Origin: a bacterium
GTDB lineage: Bacteria; Planctomycetota; Planctomycetia; Pirellulales; Pirellulaceae
NCBI GenBank assembly: GCA_030430075.1
Contig: JAUIGN010000032.1
Location: 1 to 64,000, forward strand
DNA length: 64,000 nt
Reading direction: 5' to 3'
Below, one piece after another: positions 19,290 through 28,151 of this stretch. The position numbers were made by a program, and so were the translations under genes. Every line of letters starts with the position of its first letter. The first letter of the stretch is position 1. The notes under the pieces were generated by a model, which worked only from the letters and a program-made list of their open reading frames with translations, did no database searches and was not told where the DNA came from.

Positions 19290-20072
19290 ATGCTCGAGAC
19301 GATTCAGGGGCATCTGTACGATTTCCCACGCTACTACGACCTCGTATTCGGTTCAGACTGGAAGGCAGAACTCGATTTTCTCCTGGCGGCATTTGCGAAA
19401 CATGCGGGCCGCCCCGTGAAGTCGCTCTTCGAACCGGCGTGCGGTACGGGGCGGTTGATGTTTCGCCTTGCCAAGGCCGGTTACCGCGTCGCCGGACTCG
19501 ATCTCAACGAACGGGCGGTCAAGTACTGCAATGATCGCCTGCTGCGGCACGGCTTTCGGCCCACCGCCTTTGTTGCCGACATGTCCGACTTTACCTTGCC
19601 GCGTCCGGTCGATGCCGCCTTCAATATGATCAATAGCTTTCGGCATCTTCTCGACCAGAAGAGTTCACAAGCTCATCTACGTTGCGTAGCCGATTGTTTG
19701 AAACCCGGTGGGCTTTACCTGCTGGGCCTGCATCTCACACCGACCACCACCCAGCCGCTGGACGAGGAGTCGTGGTCCGCCCAACGGGGCAATCTCTGTG
19801 TCAACACGCGGCTCTGGTCGACGGAACGAAACCTCAAACAGCGGGTCGAACACTGCCGGATGACCTTCGATGTCTTCACACCGACCCGCGGCTTCCGGAT
19901 CGAAGACACGGTCCGCTTTCGCACCTACACGCGCCGCCAGGCGTTGGAATTGATCCGCCGAGTGGAGTCACTGGAAATCGTGGCCACCTACGACTTCGCT
20001 TACGACGTTGATGCGCCGATCCAGGTTGACGACGCCACCGAGGATGTCGTGTTCGTGCTCCGCAAGACTTGA
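19290..20072 (+). CDS. Class I SAM-dependent methyltransferase
   Basis: 260 residues with a Rossmann SAM-binding domain: motif I is FEPACGTGRLMFRLAKAGY (about residues 47-65), the acidic residue that binds the ribose is in VAGLDLNERA, and the later motif is CLKPGGLYLLGLHL. The start is within DFPRYYDLVFGSDW, the 'yD.yf..dw' N-terminus typical of small-molecule methyltransferases. The substrate is unknown. It diverges from the efflux adaptor across a 185-base gap. A hairpin lies 29 bases after the stop. Confidence 0.88.
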   Translation: MLETIQGHLYDFPRYYDLVFGSDWKAELDFLLAAFAKHAGRPVKSLFEPACGTGRLMFRLAKAGYRVAGLDLNERAVKYCNDRLLRHGFRPTAFVADMSDFTLPRPVDAAFNMINSFRHLLDQKSSQAHLRCVADCLKPGGLYLLGLHLTPTTTQPLDEESWSAQRGNLCVNTRLWSTERNLKQRVEHCRMTFDVFTPTRGFRIEDTVRFRTYTRRQALELIRRVESLEIVATYDFAYDVDAPIQVDDATEDVVFVLRKT

Positions 20073-20101
20073 GGCTCGACCGGCGGCGCTGCCAGATGTC
20101 G

Positions 20102-20137
20102 GGCCGCAATGCGTCATGCAGCGTATGCAATGCGGCC
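20102..20137 (+). terminator. Hairpin after the methyltransferase gene
   Basis: GGCCGCA (20102-20108) pairs perfectly with TGCGGCC (20131-20137), with further pairing inside. There is no T-run, so this may be a weak or factor-dependent terminator, or a decayed repeat. Confidence 0.4.
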
Positions 20138-20163
20138 ACGTTCGGAGATCACGAACCAGCCAT

Positions 20164-20305
20164 CGTAGGGCATGCTGTGCATGCCGGAATCCGCGCTGGC
20201 ATGCGGAGAAAGAAGACCAGGAATCGTCATGCACAGCATGACCTACGGAAAGGGAACAAGATCGCCGGCAAGGCTCCGTAGGGCATGCTGTGCATGCCGG
20301 AATCC
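20164..20305. repeat. Family C palindrome cluster (three copies)
   Basis: CGTAGGGCATGCTGTGCATG (then CCGGAATCCG) occurs at 20164 and again at 20277; an inverted copy, GTCATGCACAGCATGACC then TACGG, lies at 20226-20248. Each core is itself a 7-bp stem with a 3-base loop: GGCATGC-TGT-GCATGCC or GTCATGC-ACA-GCATGAC. The first and inverted copies can also pair with each other over about 22 bp. A fourth copy is at 36398-36421. Confidence 0.85.
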
Positions 20306-20346
20306 GGTGTTGGAATTGGGAAGGCTGGGGTTTGGAAGATTGGAGT

Positions 20347-20521
20347 TTGGAGACCTTCGGTCAGCCGTTTCGGCGGGGTCGGAGACCCGCGCCGAGCAAA
20401 GGGGTCGGAGACCCGCGGCGAACAGGGTGTCGGAGACCCGCGGCGAACAGCGGGCAGAGATCCGCGGCGAGTTGGGTGTTGGAGATCCGCGGCGAGTTGG
20501 ATGCTGGAGGTCGGCGGCGGG
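20347..20521. repeat. Interspersed repeat family A, copy 3
   Basis: The head GGAGACCTTCGGTCAGCCG is followed by about six units of 24-26 bp (GGAGACCCGCGGCGAACAGG type, from 20381) that decay toward the right (GAGATCCGCGGCGAGTTGG). The hairpin is CGGCGGGGTC (20371-20380), loop GGA, GACCC, bulged G, CGCCG (20390-20394). It lies about 100 bases before the next start codon. Confidence 0.85.
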
Positions 20522-20621
20522 GCTCGAATTTCCAGGTGGCGACGCTGGCCAGGCGGATTTACTTGCGGCTACAATCGGGCGATCTTTCTCCTGATGCGCG
20601 ATCTGTGGCAAAATACGCGTC

Positions 20622-21968
20622 ATGAAACTGAACGAATTGGACAAGATCGACGATGGCACGCGGCAGTTTGCCTTGTGGGCGTTGGCGGTCCTGGGAATGC
20701 CGGTCTCTGAGGACGCGTGCTTCGAAGTGCCCGCCGCGTACCAGGCCGACTTCGGCGGTGCCCTCACGGTCCGTTTGGTCCACGGACAGGACTCGTTGGC
20801 CACAGGGAAGTCGCCCGCCGAGACGCCTCCCGATGCCGAGCTGGGTGCGGCGGAAGCTTCCGACGTGGCGGTCGATCGAGAGTTCGTGGAGTGGCTGATG
20901 GAGCGACTGCGGTCGGCGCCTCGCACACCCGATGCGTTGCCGGCCCCAGCGCCGATTCGCGTACACGATCTGTCGACACGTCTCTTCGCCGCCTACACCG
21001 TTGACCAGGGCAGCTTGCACCTGAGCGGGTGCACACTGGAAGAACGCCCCGTGCTACGGCAAACCTGGCTAAAGGACAGCAGCAGCGAGCCGCTTCGGCT
21101 GGCGCACCGGTACACCGACGCCGAAGGATGTAACTTGCCCGCAGCAATGGTCGCGGCGCTGGGAATCGAGACCGTACGACCGCCGGAAGGCCCGCTCCCT
21201 CGCCTCAGCGCTGTGGATGTGGCGGCCTGGTCCGCCGCCGCCAATCGTTCGGCCAGCACCGGCGGTGATCGACCGCCGCAAGGAGCCCCCGAACTTGTCT
21301 CCATCGTGTGGTGCCAGTTCGCCGCCGGCAAGATTGCCTTCGTCATCGGTCAAGCGACCGCAGAAATTCCGTTTTCCGGTTGGGCTCGCCGGCTGGCGAT
21401 GGGTGAGGTCCAACCGCCGGCCTTCGTATGTCCGGTGACCGGTATCGAGTCCTATTCAATTGCCGCAACCGACGACGGCCGGATCACCGCCCGCGAAGCC
21501 ATCCGGGCCTGCGCGATCAGCGGCCGACGGGTCCTGTTGAGCGATCTGAAGACGTGCGAGTTAACGGATCAGGCGGTTTTGCCCGAGTACATCGGGACGT
21601 GCCCTGTCAGCGGCCAGGTCGTGCTGGCGTCGTTGTTGACGACCTGTGACACCTGCCACGCCAAGGTCAGTCCAGTTTGTGTCAAGCATGGAACGTGCGC
21701 CGCCTGCCGCCACCTGGTCTCCGTCAGCAAGGACGATCCACGCATGGCGCGCGTGCTGGGCGAGTATCCACAACTTGACCGGTGGCGACGATGGCGGATC
21801 GGCGAAACGTCGACATCGTATATCCTGGTTGCGGCGGCGTTGATCAAACGGGTCCTGATCGTCCTGGACAAGGACAGTCTGGAGCCGATCCGCCTGGCAA
21901 CTCGCAGCCGCTTCGCTTCACTGTGGGTCGATCCGCCGCTCACAGAACGCCAGGAGTTGCTCCGCTGA
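20622..21968 (+). CDS. Cys-rich protein of unknown function
   Basis: 448 residues, no signal peptide, family not recognised. The C-terminal half holds a string of short Cys motifs: CPVTG near residue 270, CAISGRRVL near 293, CPVSGQVV near 325, then CDTCHAKVSPVCVKHGTCAACRHL near 340-363. The repeated C-x-(I/V)-(S/T)-G knuckles look like metal-binding or zinc-ribbon repeats. The N-terminal ~220 residues are acidic and globular. It probably acts in the cytoplasm. The neighbours give no functional hint. Confidence 0.75.
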   Translation: MKLNELDKIDDGTRQFALWALAVLGMPVSEDACFEVPAAYQADFGGALTVRLVHGQDSLATGKSPAETPPDAELGAAEASDVAVDREFVEWLMERLRSAPRTPDALPAPAPIRVHDLSTRLFAAYTVDQGSLHLSGCTLEERPVLRQTWLKDSSSEPLRLAHRYTDAEGCNLPAAMVAALGIETVRPPEGPLPRLSAVDVAAWSAAANRSASTGGDRPPQGAPELVSIVWCQFAAGKIAFVIGQATAEIPFSGWARRLAMGEVQPPAFVCPVTGIESYSIAATDDGRITAREAIRACAISGRRVLLSDLKTCELTDQAVLPEYIGTCPVSGQVVLASLLTTCDTCHAKVSPVCVKHGTCAACRHLVSVSKDDPRMARVLGEYPQLDRWRRWRIGETSTSYILVAAALIKRVLIVLDKDSLEPIRLATRSRFASLWVDPPLTERQELLR

Positions 21969-22020
21969 GGGGGACCGGCGTTGACCGGCGCCGACATCGG
22001 CGAGGGTTCCCGGGCTGGAG

Positions 22021-22557
22021 TCAGCCCGCCGCCGGCTTGCCGCGAACCAGGAACGAGGTGGCGGCAAACACGAGACCGCTCGCCAGGACGATCAAACCGA
22101 TGTTGCGGTAGGCCGCAAAACGCTCGGCTACCTGTCGAGCTCGCACGAAAGGAGAGGCCTGGTGCTCGCCCAACCCCATGTGCCGCGAAGCGTTCCACAT
22201 ATTGAATAGTTCTTCGGGTGGAGCGTCATCAACCTCCGCCACCCAGGCCTCGACTTCATCCTCCGGCGGCATCTCGAAATTGGAGATCTGGATGGCATTC
22301 ATGTGCATGTAGAAGGCCGCACCCGCGCCCAGAAACGCCAGGAACATGCCGGTCACAAAAATCAGTCCCGCTGCCGGATTCCATTCGGCCCGCGGGCGTT
22401 CGTTCTCGTTCTCCACTCGAGGCAGTTCACGGATCGCCCGCAGCGAGGGGACTTCGAGCGTCTTGCCACAGCGACACACGACCGAACTACCGGCCTGGTT
22501 CGTCTCGATCGGTTGAGTGACACCGCATTCGCAGGTCAACAGGTATTGAGGGGCCAT
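22021..22557 (-). CDS. Zn-ribbon membrane protein
   Basis: 178 residues. An N-terminal zinc ribbon of the form CxC-x(15)-CxC (LLTCECGVTQPIETNQAG then SSVVCRCGKTLEVPSLR) is followed by two hydrophobic segments at about residues 65-90 and 150-172. A 60-residue acidic loop lies between them. This ribbon, with 'QAG...C.CG..L.VP.lR', is common in planctomycete membrane proteins of unknown role. The SDR gene lies just upstream on the same strand with a 9-base gap, so the two are probably co-transcribed. Confidence 0.75.
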   Translation of the reverse strand: MAPQYLLTCECGVTQPIETNQAGSSVVCRCGKTLEVPSLRAIRELPRVENENERPRAEWNPAAGLIFVTGMFLAFLGAGAAFYMHMNAIQISNFEMPPEDEVEAWVAEVDDAPPEELFNMWNASRHMGLGEHQASPFVRARQVAERFAAYRNIGLIVLASGLVFAATSFLVRGKPAAG

Positions 22558-22566
22558 AGTCTCAGT

Positions 22567-23352
22567 TCATGCTGGGGCGGCGGAACCACGGTTTGCCCAC
22601 CAGGGCAACGAAATGCCGCCGTCGACGAGCAGTGTCGCGCCGGTCGTGTAGTCGTTGGTCGGGTCACAGAGAAACAAAATCGCCTTCGCCATTTCCTCGG
22701 GGGTCCCCAAACGTCCGGCCGGGATCGATTCGGCCGCCCGCTCAAGTGTCTCTTCACTGGCGAACTTTCTCTCACCCGGTGTATCGGTCCAACCGGGCTG
22801 GACAACGTTGATACGTATCTTGTGTGCCGCCAGTTCGATCGCTGCCGTGCGGGCCATGTGATCGAGGGCCGCTTTGGACATGTTGTAGGCCATCGAGTTG
22901 GGCACGGGAATGAACGCATGCGGCGAACTGACGATGGCGATGGCGCCGCCCGCCTGCTGGTCGATCATCTGTCGAGCGGCGGCGCGGAGGAGGTAGAAGG
23001 CGCCCCACATGGTGACGTCGATCGTGCGGTGAAAATCTTCCATGTCCGCCGTATGAAACGGTTCGCGCGCGCTGTACGCCGCATTGCTGACCGCAATGTC
23101 CAGCTTTCCAAACTCCGCCACGGTTGCCCGAATCATCTCTTCAACCGCCGACTGATCGGCAACATCCGCCTGAATGGGAATCGCCTCCGAGCCGGCGTCG
23201 CGAATCTCCTGCACGACCTCTTCGGCTTTCTCCCCCTGTGATCGGTAGTTCACCGCGACGCGGGCCCCCGCTTTGCCAAGGGCCACCGCGGTGGCCCGAC
23301 CAATCCCCTGACTGGCGCCGGTCACGACCGCAACTTGTCCTGCTAAATCCAT
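22567..23352 (-). CDS. SDR family oxidoreductase
   Basis: 261 residues, classical short-chain dehydrogenase. Cofactor motif VVTGASQGIGRA (TGxxxGIG) is at about residues 9-20; the NNAG equivalent reads VSNAAYS; the catalytic Ser is in AIVSSPHAF and the YxxxK is YNMSK. The C-terminus LLVDGGISLPWW is typical of FabG-like or glucose-dehydrogenase-like SDRs. The NYRS after the first strand suggests NADP. Starts at 23352 (MDLAGQ) or 23361 (MASMDL) are both possible; neither has a clear Shine-Dalgarno. Substrate unknown. Confidence 0.9.
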   Translation of the reverse strand: MDLAGQVAVVTGASQGIGRATAVALGKAGARVAVNYRSQGEKAEEVVQEIRDAGSEAIPIQADVADQSAVEEMIRATVAEFGKLDIAVSNAAYSAREPFHTADMEDFHRTIDVTMWGAFYLLRAAARQMIDQQAGGAIAIVSSPHAFIPVPNSMAYNMSKAALDHMARTAAIELAAHKIRINVVQPGWTDTPGERKFASEETLERAAESIPAGRLGTPEEMAKAILFLCDPTNDYTTGATLLVDGGISLPWWANRGSAAPA

Positions 23353-24124
23353 ACTAGCCATCACGTTCTGGCAGGGACTCCGCCAGCCAACTCGAGGGGT
23401 TTGAGAAATTCTGGATGGTGCATGCTACGTCGTTTGAGGTCGCGAAACAAGGACGCCGCCACGTCGCTCGACGCACTGATCGGCCGTCACCGCCATGGCT
23501 CCAGCCAGCGGTCGAACTGTGGCAGGGGGCCAGGCTCCCACGTCGCGATCGCCAGGCACCCGACATCGTTCACCCAGCAAAGATCTGGGAATTCTTGCCG
23601 GCAAAAGTCTAGACCTGCCGGTTTGGGTAGTTAAAATTTAGGCACTTACGCAGTCGCGCCGTGCACTGCATGATTCAGAATTGCCGGCCGGGGGGTGAAA
23701 GCACGGGGGTGAATTAAAGTGTCCATCCACTTTCCTCGCAGGTACGAGACGAAGGTTGCCATTGTCTTCGCCGGCCTGCACCATCCGCATCCCCTCCATC
23801 GACCCCGACCAACGTGACGCGCACCCCTTAATGGCCCCACGCCTGACAGTTTGGTGAAGATAGGTTGACTTTCGGTCACTGTCGAGAGTTGCCCAAATGC
23901 AATCTTTTACCAATTGCTTGGATGTCGAGAGTTCGCCATCAAAGAGGTGGTAGAGTTTCGAGGTTCGCCCGCAGGGTGAGCCACGAAGTTTGGAGTGTAC
24001 TGTTTTCAGATCACGTTTGGAAAGTCACGGTACGGCGAGATGACGACCGCATTGAAGTCGGTTGCCGTACGGTTGAATTGACCATCGCCATCCGTTGCAG
24101 TTGGTCAGCCTGTAAGTCCTAGTG
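23353..24124. other. Long non-coding region before the sigma factor gene
   Basis: About 770 bases without a believable gene. The part from about 23620 on is more AT-rich than its surroundings, as expected of a regulated leader. I do not see a clean -35/-10 pair. An inverted repeat sits near the 3' end (24030-24070). Confidence 0.5.
24030..24070 (+). promoter_or_regulatory. Stem-loop in the sigma factor leader
   Basis: GTACGGC (24030-24036) pairs with GCCGTAC (24064-24070). A smaller inner helix, ACCG (24046-24049) with CGGT (24059-24062), is also possible. It lies 68 bases before the TTG start and would be in the 5' untranslated region. Confidence 0.4.
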
Positions 24125-24130
24125 AAGGAG
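24125..24130 (+). promoter_or_regulatory. Ribosome binding site deciding a TTG start
   Basis: AAGGAG, 7 bases before the TTG at 24138. It settles the start of the sigma factor gene: no ATG is available that keeps the acidic N-terminus. Confidence 0.85.
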
Positions 24131-24137
24131 TACTGTC

Positions 24138-25706
24138 TTGTTCGACACGTTACTCGATGATTTTGAAGAAGACGTTTCACGTACTGATGATGAAGATGGC
24201 TTTCAAAAGCTATCCGCCGCAACTGTTGACGAAGACGAAGGAGATGCTGCTGCCGAGCAAACCGACGCGAACACCGTCGATGCGGATGACAAGAACGAGG
24301 ACGACGAATTCTTGCTGGCCGCCGAGGAGAGCGAATCCTGGTCTGACGACCCCGTTCGCATGTACTTGACGCAAATGGGTGAGATCCCATTGTTGACGCG
24401 GCAGCAAGAAATTGAGCTCGCCAAGAAAATTGAAGTCACCCGGCGTCGATTTCGCACCAAGTTGCTCGAATGCGATTACGTAATTCAAACGGCTTTCAAG
24501 GTCCTCAAACGCGTCCACCTGGGCGAGCTCCCGTTCGACCGGACGGTCCAGGTCTCCGTGACGGACCGGCTCGAGAAAGAACAGATCCTCGGACGTCTCC
24601 CCCACAATCTCTGCACACTGGAAATTCTCCTCAAGCGGAACCGGCGTGATTACACGATTGCCAGCAGCCGTTCGCAGCCCAAAGGCAAGCGTCGAGCGGC
24701 CTGGGAACGCCTCTCCCATCGGCGACGCCGTGCGGTTCGCCTGGTCGAAGAGCTGGGTCTTCGAACGCAGCGCATCGAGACCTTGATTCGAACGCTCGAT
24801 GACTTCAGCCGACGGGTCGACGATCTCAAGTCACGGATTGACGCCCATAAAAAGGCCAAGGGACCGGCGGTCGAACGGGCAAAGTGGTTGCAGGAATATC
24901 GCAACATCCTGATCGCCACCCAAGAGACGCCGCAGAGCTTGCGAAATCGGGTCGCCAATCTGAAGACGGTTTATGCCGAGTATCAGCAGGCGAAGCGCGA
25001 ACTTTCCGAAGGCAACTTGCGGCTGGTCGTTTCGATCGCCAAGAAGTACCGCAACCGGGGGCTCAGCTTCCTGGACTTGATCCAGGAAGGGAACGCCGGC
25101 CTGATGCGGGCTGTCGACAAGTTCGAATACCGTCGTGGCTTCAAGTTCTGTACCTACGCGACCTGGTGGATTCGCCAGGCGATCACGCGTGCGGTGGCCG
25201 ATCAGAGTCGAACGATTCGGATTCCCGTGCACATGGTCGAAACCATGTCGCGTGTCCGCAACGTCTCGCGGCAACTGCTCCAGGATCTCGGTCGCGAGCC
25301 AACCATCGAGGAGACCGCTCGCAAGGCGCGCACCACGGTGGACGAAGCGCGTCGCGTGCTGGCGATGAGCCGGTATCCGATCAGCCTCGACCGGCCGGTC
25401 GGTAACAGTGAAGATAGCCAGTTCGGCGACCTGCTCCCGGACGGCGCGGCCGAAAGCCCGGCCACCGGCGCATCCCAAGAGATGCTCAGGTCGCGGATCA
25501 ACCGTGTGCTGAAGACACTTAGCTACCGAGAGCGCGAAATTATCAAGTTGCGCTACGGGCTCGGTGACGGCTACAGCTACACACTGGAAGAGGTCGGCCA
25601 CATTTTCAAGGTGACGCGAGAACGGATCCGGCAAATCGAGGCCAAGGCGGTCCGCAAGCTGCAGCAGCCCAGCCGCAGCCAGGAACTCGTCGGCTTCCTC
25701 GACTGA
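24138..25706 (+). CDS. rpoD: RNA polymerase primary sigma factor (sigma-70)
   Basis: 522 residues, TTG start. An acidic N-terminus rich in Asp/Glu (about residues 5-75) replaces a recognisable region 1.1. Region 1.2 is DPVRMYLTQMGEIPLLTRQQEIELAKKIE. A basic/helical non-conserved insert follows (about 105-270). Region 2 is intact: LRLVVSIAKKYRNRGLSFLD, LIQEGNAGLMRAVDKFEY and FCTYATWWIRQAITRAVADQ. Region 3 is PVHMVETMSRVRNVSRQLLQ. Region 4 has YREREIIKLRYGLGDGYSYT and VTRERIRQIEAKAVRKL. The full set with WWIRQAI marks it as the primary housekeeping sigma, not an ECF factor. A strong terminator follows. Confidence 0.97.
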   Translation: MFDTLLDDFEEDVSRTDDEDGFQKLSAATVDEDEGDAAAEQTDANTVDADDKNEDDEFLLAAEESESWSDDPVRMYLTQMGEIPLLTRQQEIELAKKIEVTRRRFRTKLLECDYVIQTAFKVLKRVHLGELPFDRTVQVSVTDRLEKEQILGRLPHNLCTLEILLKRNRRDYTIASSRSQPKGKRRAAWERLSHRRRRAVRLVEELGLRTQRIETLIRTLDDFSRRVDDLKSRIDAHKKAKGPAVERAKWLQEYRNILIATQETPQSLRNRVANLKTVYAEYQQAKRELSEGNLRLVVSIAKKYRNRGLSFLDLIQEGNAGLMRAVDKFEYRRGFKFCTYATWWIRQAITRAVADQSRTIRIPVHMVETMSRVRNVSRQLLQDLGREPTIEETARKARTTVDEARRVLAMSRYPISLDRPVGNSEDSQFGDLLPDGAAESPATGASQEMLRSRINRVLKTLSYREREIIKLRYGLGDGYSYTLEEVGHIFKVTRERIRQIEAKAVRKLQQPSRSQELVGFLD

Positions 25707-25777
25707 CAGTCGCCCCGGTTACCAAGCCGCGACCTGCCAACACCAGACGCGAATTCGGATTCCCGCATTCGACCCAG

Positions 25778-25806
25778 AACCCCGGACTTCGGTCCGGGGT
25801 TTTTTT
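25778..25806 (+). terminator. Intrinsic terminator of rpoD
   Basis: A 9-bp stem ACCCCGGAC / GTCCGGGGT (25779-25787, 25792-25800) with a TTCG tetraloop, followed by a run of seven T. Textbook rho-independent terminator. Confidence 0.95.
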
Positions 25807-25846
25807 GCGCGCTTGAGCGACGGCCTCGAGATCACTCGACGTTTGA

Positions 25847-26410
25847 TTACTTGCGCCTGGAATCAGCCGCCGACGCGCGGTCGGCCAGCAGGACCAGCGG
25901 ATCGACCATCTTCGCCAGGCCGGCCTCAACGATCTCCGGTCCGGTGACATACCTCCCGGGCTGCATCCAGGCGATCACCTTCTCCAAGGGGACGTGCAAC
26001 AGGCTGGCCAGAAGCTGGTCCATCTGCGATTCGAGGTGCGCGAAATGCTTGGCCCACTCGGCCGCCTCCGCCAGTTGCACGTTCTCTTCGCTCTGCCAAC
26101 GCATGGGATGAAAGAGGAGCGCGCTGTAGGGCGTCACCCAGCGGGTTCGACACGCGGCGAAAGGCCACAGCGCGGCAGACGAGCATTCTCCGGTCACGAT
26201 GGCAGTCGCATCCAGATCACGCAGAATTAATAGATTCATCAGAGAAACGGCCGCATAGGGGCTGCCGCCGGGCGAATCAATGTACAACGTACACTCGCTC
26301 CCTTGGGGGGCTCCCAGCAGCTTGTCGGCGATCTCGGCAACGTTATCTGTCAAATCGCCCATCAATGCGATTTCCAGCGGGCCATCATTTTCAGGTTCGT
26401 CAGCGGACAC
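25847..26410 (-). CDS. ClpP-like serine protease homologue, Asp lost
   Basis: 187 residues with the ClpP/crotonase fold: LYIDSPGGSPYAAVSLMNLL matches the ClpP 'YINSPGG' strand, GECSSAALWPF places a Ser at the ClpP nucleophile position, and SALLFHPMRW keeps the His. The third triad position, Asp in the ClpP motif ERDRFLSAPEA, reads QPGRYVTGPEI here, so Asp is replaced by Gly. It is shorter than ClpP (about 195-207) and lacks its N-terminal loops. Either it works as a Ser-His dyad or it is a regulatory paralogue. GTG start with AAGGG about 8 bases upstream. Confidence 0.82.
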   Translation of the reverse strand: MSADEPENDGPLEIALMGDLTDNVAEIADKLLGAPQGSECTLYIDSPGGSPYAAVSLMNLLILRDLDATAIVTGECSSAALWPFAACRTRWVTPYSALLFHPMRWQSEENVQLAEAAEWAKHFAHLESQMDQLLASLLHVPLEKVIAWMQPGRYVTGPEIVEAGLAKMVDPLVLLADRASAADSRRK

Positions 26411-26504
26411 GGAATTCGCCCTTTTCTCGAGGATCGTGAATCATCTGAGCGTGAAGATACCGCCCCGACGGCCTGGCTGGCAAGAACGGCGCGCGGCATC
26501 AAAC

Positions 26505-26532
26505 TTCACACCGTTAAACCCCGATGTATAAT
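26505..26532 (+). promoter_or_regulatory. Sigma-70-type promoter
   Basis: TTCACA at 26505-26510 and a perfect TATAAT at 26527-26532, with a 16-base spacer. It lies 70 bases before the ATG at 26602 and also shows that the longer frame from 26524 cannot be the true gene start. Confidence 0.65.
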
Positions 26533-26601
26533 AGACTTTGGCAATTTTCGTCCGCGCAGGATGGGCCTCCACCCACCACGAGACCGAGCTGGCTAACAGG
26601 C

Positions 26602-27384
26602 ATGGGCATCAGGTTTTATTGTCCCGAGTGCGATCGCCGCATGAACGTCAAGTCGTTCCTGGCGGGCAAGCGGGGGATTTGCCCGCACTGCGACGCACGC
26701 TGGGAAGTCCCCCTGGAAAGCGTCATCCCGGAGGGAGCCCCCAAGATGCGCCCAGGCTCGCGACAGGCGGAAGGTCAGCCGCAACACGCGGCAGTGGCCT
26801 CCGACGGGGGGGCACCGCCGGCTTCCGCCGCCGGTCCGCACACCGAACTGGGGGACCAGGACCACCCTGCTTCCGATGAGAACGCGCCCGTCCGTGGGCC
26901 CGTCAAGCCGGAGACTTCGGCCAACGACGACGCCACTCCGCAGTTCGACGTCCCCGCCTCGCCCCAGCCGGACCCGATCGATGAGGCACCCGATGCCGTC
27001 TGGTACGTGAGACCGGCCTCGGGTGGCGAGTTTGGTCCTGCCACGGGCGACGTGATGCGCCGCTGGATGGACGAAGGGCGAGTCGGCGCAGACTCGATGG
27101 TGTGGCGCGAAGGTTGGTCCGAATGGCAAATTGCCGGCCCGGTCTTTCCCACCCTCGGCGGCGGCTCGCCGACTCCCGCCCCGGCTGACTTTCACGTCAA
27201 CACCGGCCCCGATGCATCTGCCTTGGCGGACCTCGAAACGATTCAAAAAAAAACGGTTGATACCAGCGGTCGTGTGGCCCGACGCCGCGCGGCCGGCCGA
27301 GGAAAATCGATCGCCGCAATCGTGATCTTGGGCCTGATGATTGTTACCCTGTTTGTTGTTCTGATTCTTGTCCTCCCCAAATAG
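26602..27384 (+). CDS. Zn-ribbon and GYF_2 domain membrane protein
   Basis: 260 residues from the ATG at 26602. An N-terminal zinc ribbon of two CxxC pairs comes first (IRFYCPECDRRMNVKSFLAG and ICPHCDARW). A proline/acid-rich linker follows (about residues 50-125), then a GYF_2 (DUF4339) domain: VWYVRPASGGEFGPATG through VWREGWSEWQIAGPV. One C-terminal membrane helix ends the protein (IAAIVILGLMIVTLFVVLIL). GYF-like domains bind proline-rich peptides, and this ribbon-GYF_2-TM plan is typical of planctomycetes, so a membrane-bound adaptor is plausible. The next gene starts 13 bases later. Confidence 0.82.
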   Translation: MGIRFYCPECDRRMNVKSFLAGKRGICPHCDARWEVPLESVIPEGAPKMRPGSRQAEGQPQHAAVASDGGAPPASAAGPHTELGDQDHPASDENAPVRGPVKPETSANDDATPQFDVPASPQPDPIDEAPDAVWYVRPASGGEFGPATGDVMRRWMDEGRVGADSMVWREGWSEWQIAGPVFPTLGGGSPTPAPADFHVNTGPDASALADLETIQKKTVDTSGRVARRRAAGRGKSIAAIVILGLMIVTLFVVLILVLPK

Positions 27385-27397
27385 GAAACCCCTCCCC

Positions 27398-27973
27398 GTG
27401 AAGACCGTCTCCCACCTTTCCCTTGTCATGCTTGCGACCGCCTGCATGGCGACGATTCACTCCGCCCCCCTGCAGGCCGAAGAACCGGCCGGTACCAAGG
27501 ACGTCAAGGTTCGCGACATCACGCTGGTCGTCCCGGCCGCCTGGAAGTCGCAGCCGCCGGCCAACAATTTGCGGCTGGCCCAGTTTGAAGTCCCCGCCGC
27601 CGGCGAGGACAAGGAACCGGCCGAGCTGTCCGTCTTCAACTTCGGAGGCGGCGCGACCGTTGAACAACAAGTGGATCGTTGGAAGGGACAATTCTCGCCG
27701 GAGCAGCGCAAGTTCACGATGGAACAGGGCAAATCGGCCTGGGGTGAATACGTGCTCGTCGACCTGCAGGGCACCTACAAGAAGCCGGTTGGCCCGCCCG
27801 TCCTCCGCCGGACCAAGCCGACCCCGGACTCGGCGATGAAAATCGCCATGATCAATACCGACAACGGCACCTACTTTGTCAAGTTGGTCGGACCGCGGAC
27901 AACGGTCACCTCGGCTGCCACCGACTTTCGCAAGGCGATCGGCGTCCCCGTGAAGACCGCGGAAAAGAAGTAG
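27398..27973 (+). CDS. Secreted protein of unknown function
   Basis: 191 residues. I use the GTG at 27398 because AGGAAA lies about 9 bases upstream and it avoids overlapping the preceding gene; an ATG at 27428 is an alternative. The signal peptide is MLATACMATIHSAPLQA followed by EEPAG. The mature part has strands such as KDVKVRDITLVVPAAWKS and AELSVFNFGGGATVEQQVDR, like the planctomycete lipoprotein-type family that assesses 'PxxW' and 'G.AtvEqQvdRW..qF', which I know only as hypothetical. It is probably co-transcribed with the GYF_2 protein. Confidence 0.75.
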   Translation: MKTVSHLSLVMLATACMATIHSAPLQAEEPAGTKDVKVRDITLVVPAAWKSQPPANNLRLAQFEVPAAGEDKEPAELSVFNFGGGATVEQQVDRWKGQFSPEQRKFTMEQGKSAWGEYVLVDLQGTYKKPVGPPVLRRTKPTPDSAMKIAMINTDNGTYFVKLVGPRTTVTSAATDFRKAIGVPVKTAEKK

Positions 27974-28151
27974 TGTGAAGCGGCGCTCTGCCAGGGAAAG
28001 CGTTTGCCGACGGGCAATGATACCACCGCTGGCATCTGGAGTCGGAGACGACCCTGCATTCGCCTTGACCGGTGGCGGCGATGCTGACAAACTCCGCCTT
28101 CGCCGCACCCGACGTGGCGGTTCATTCATTTCGTGACACGGAAGTCCCCAG

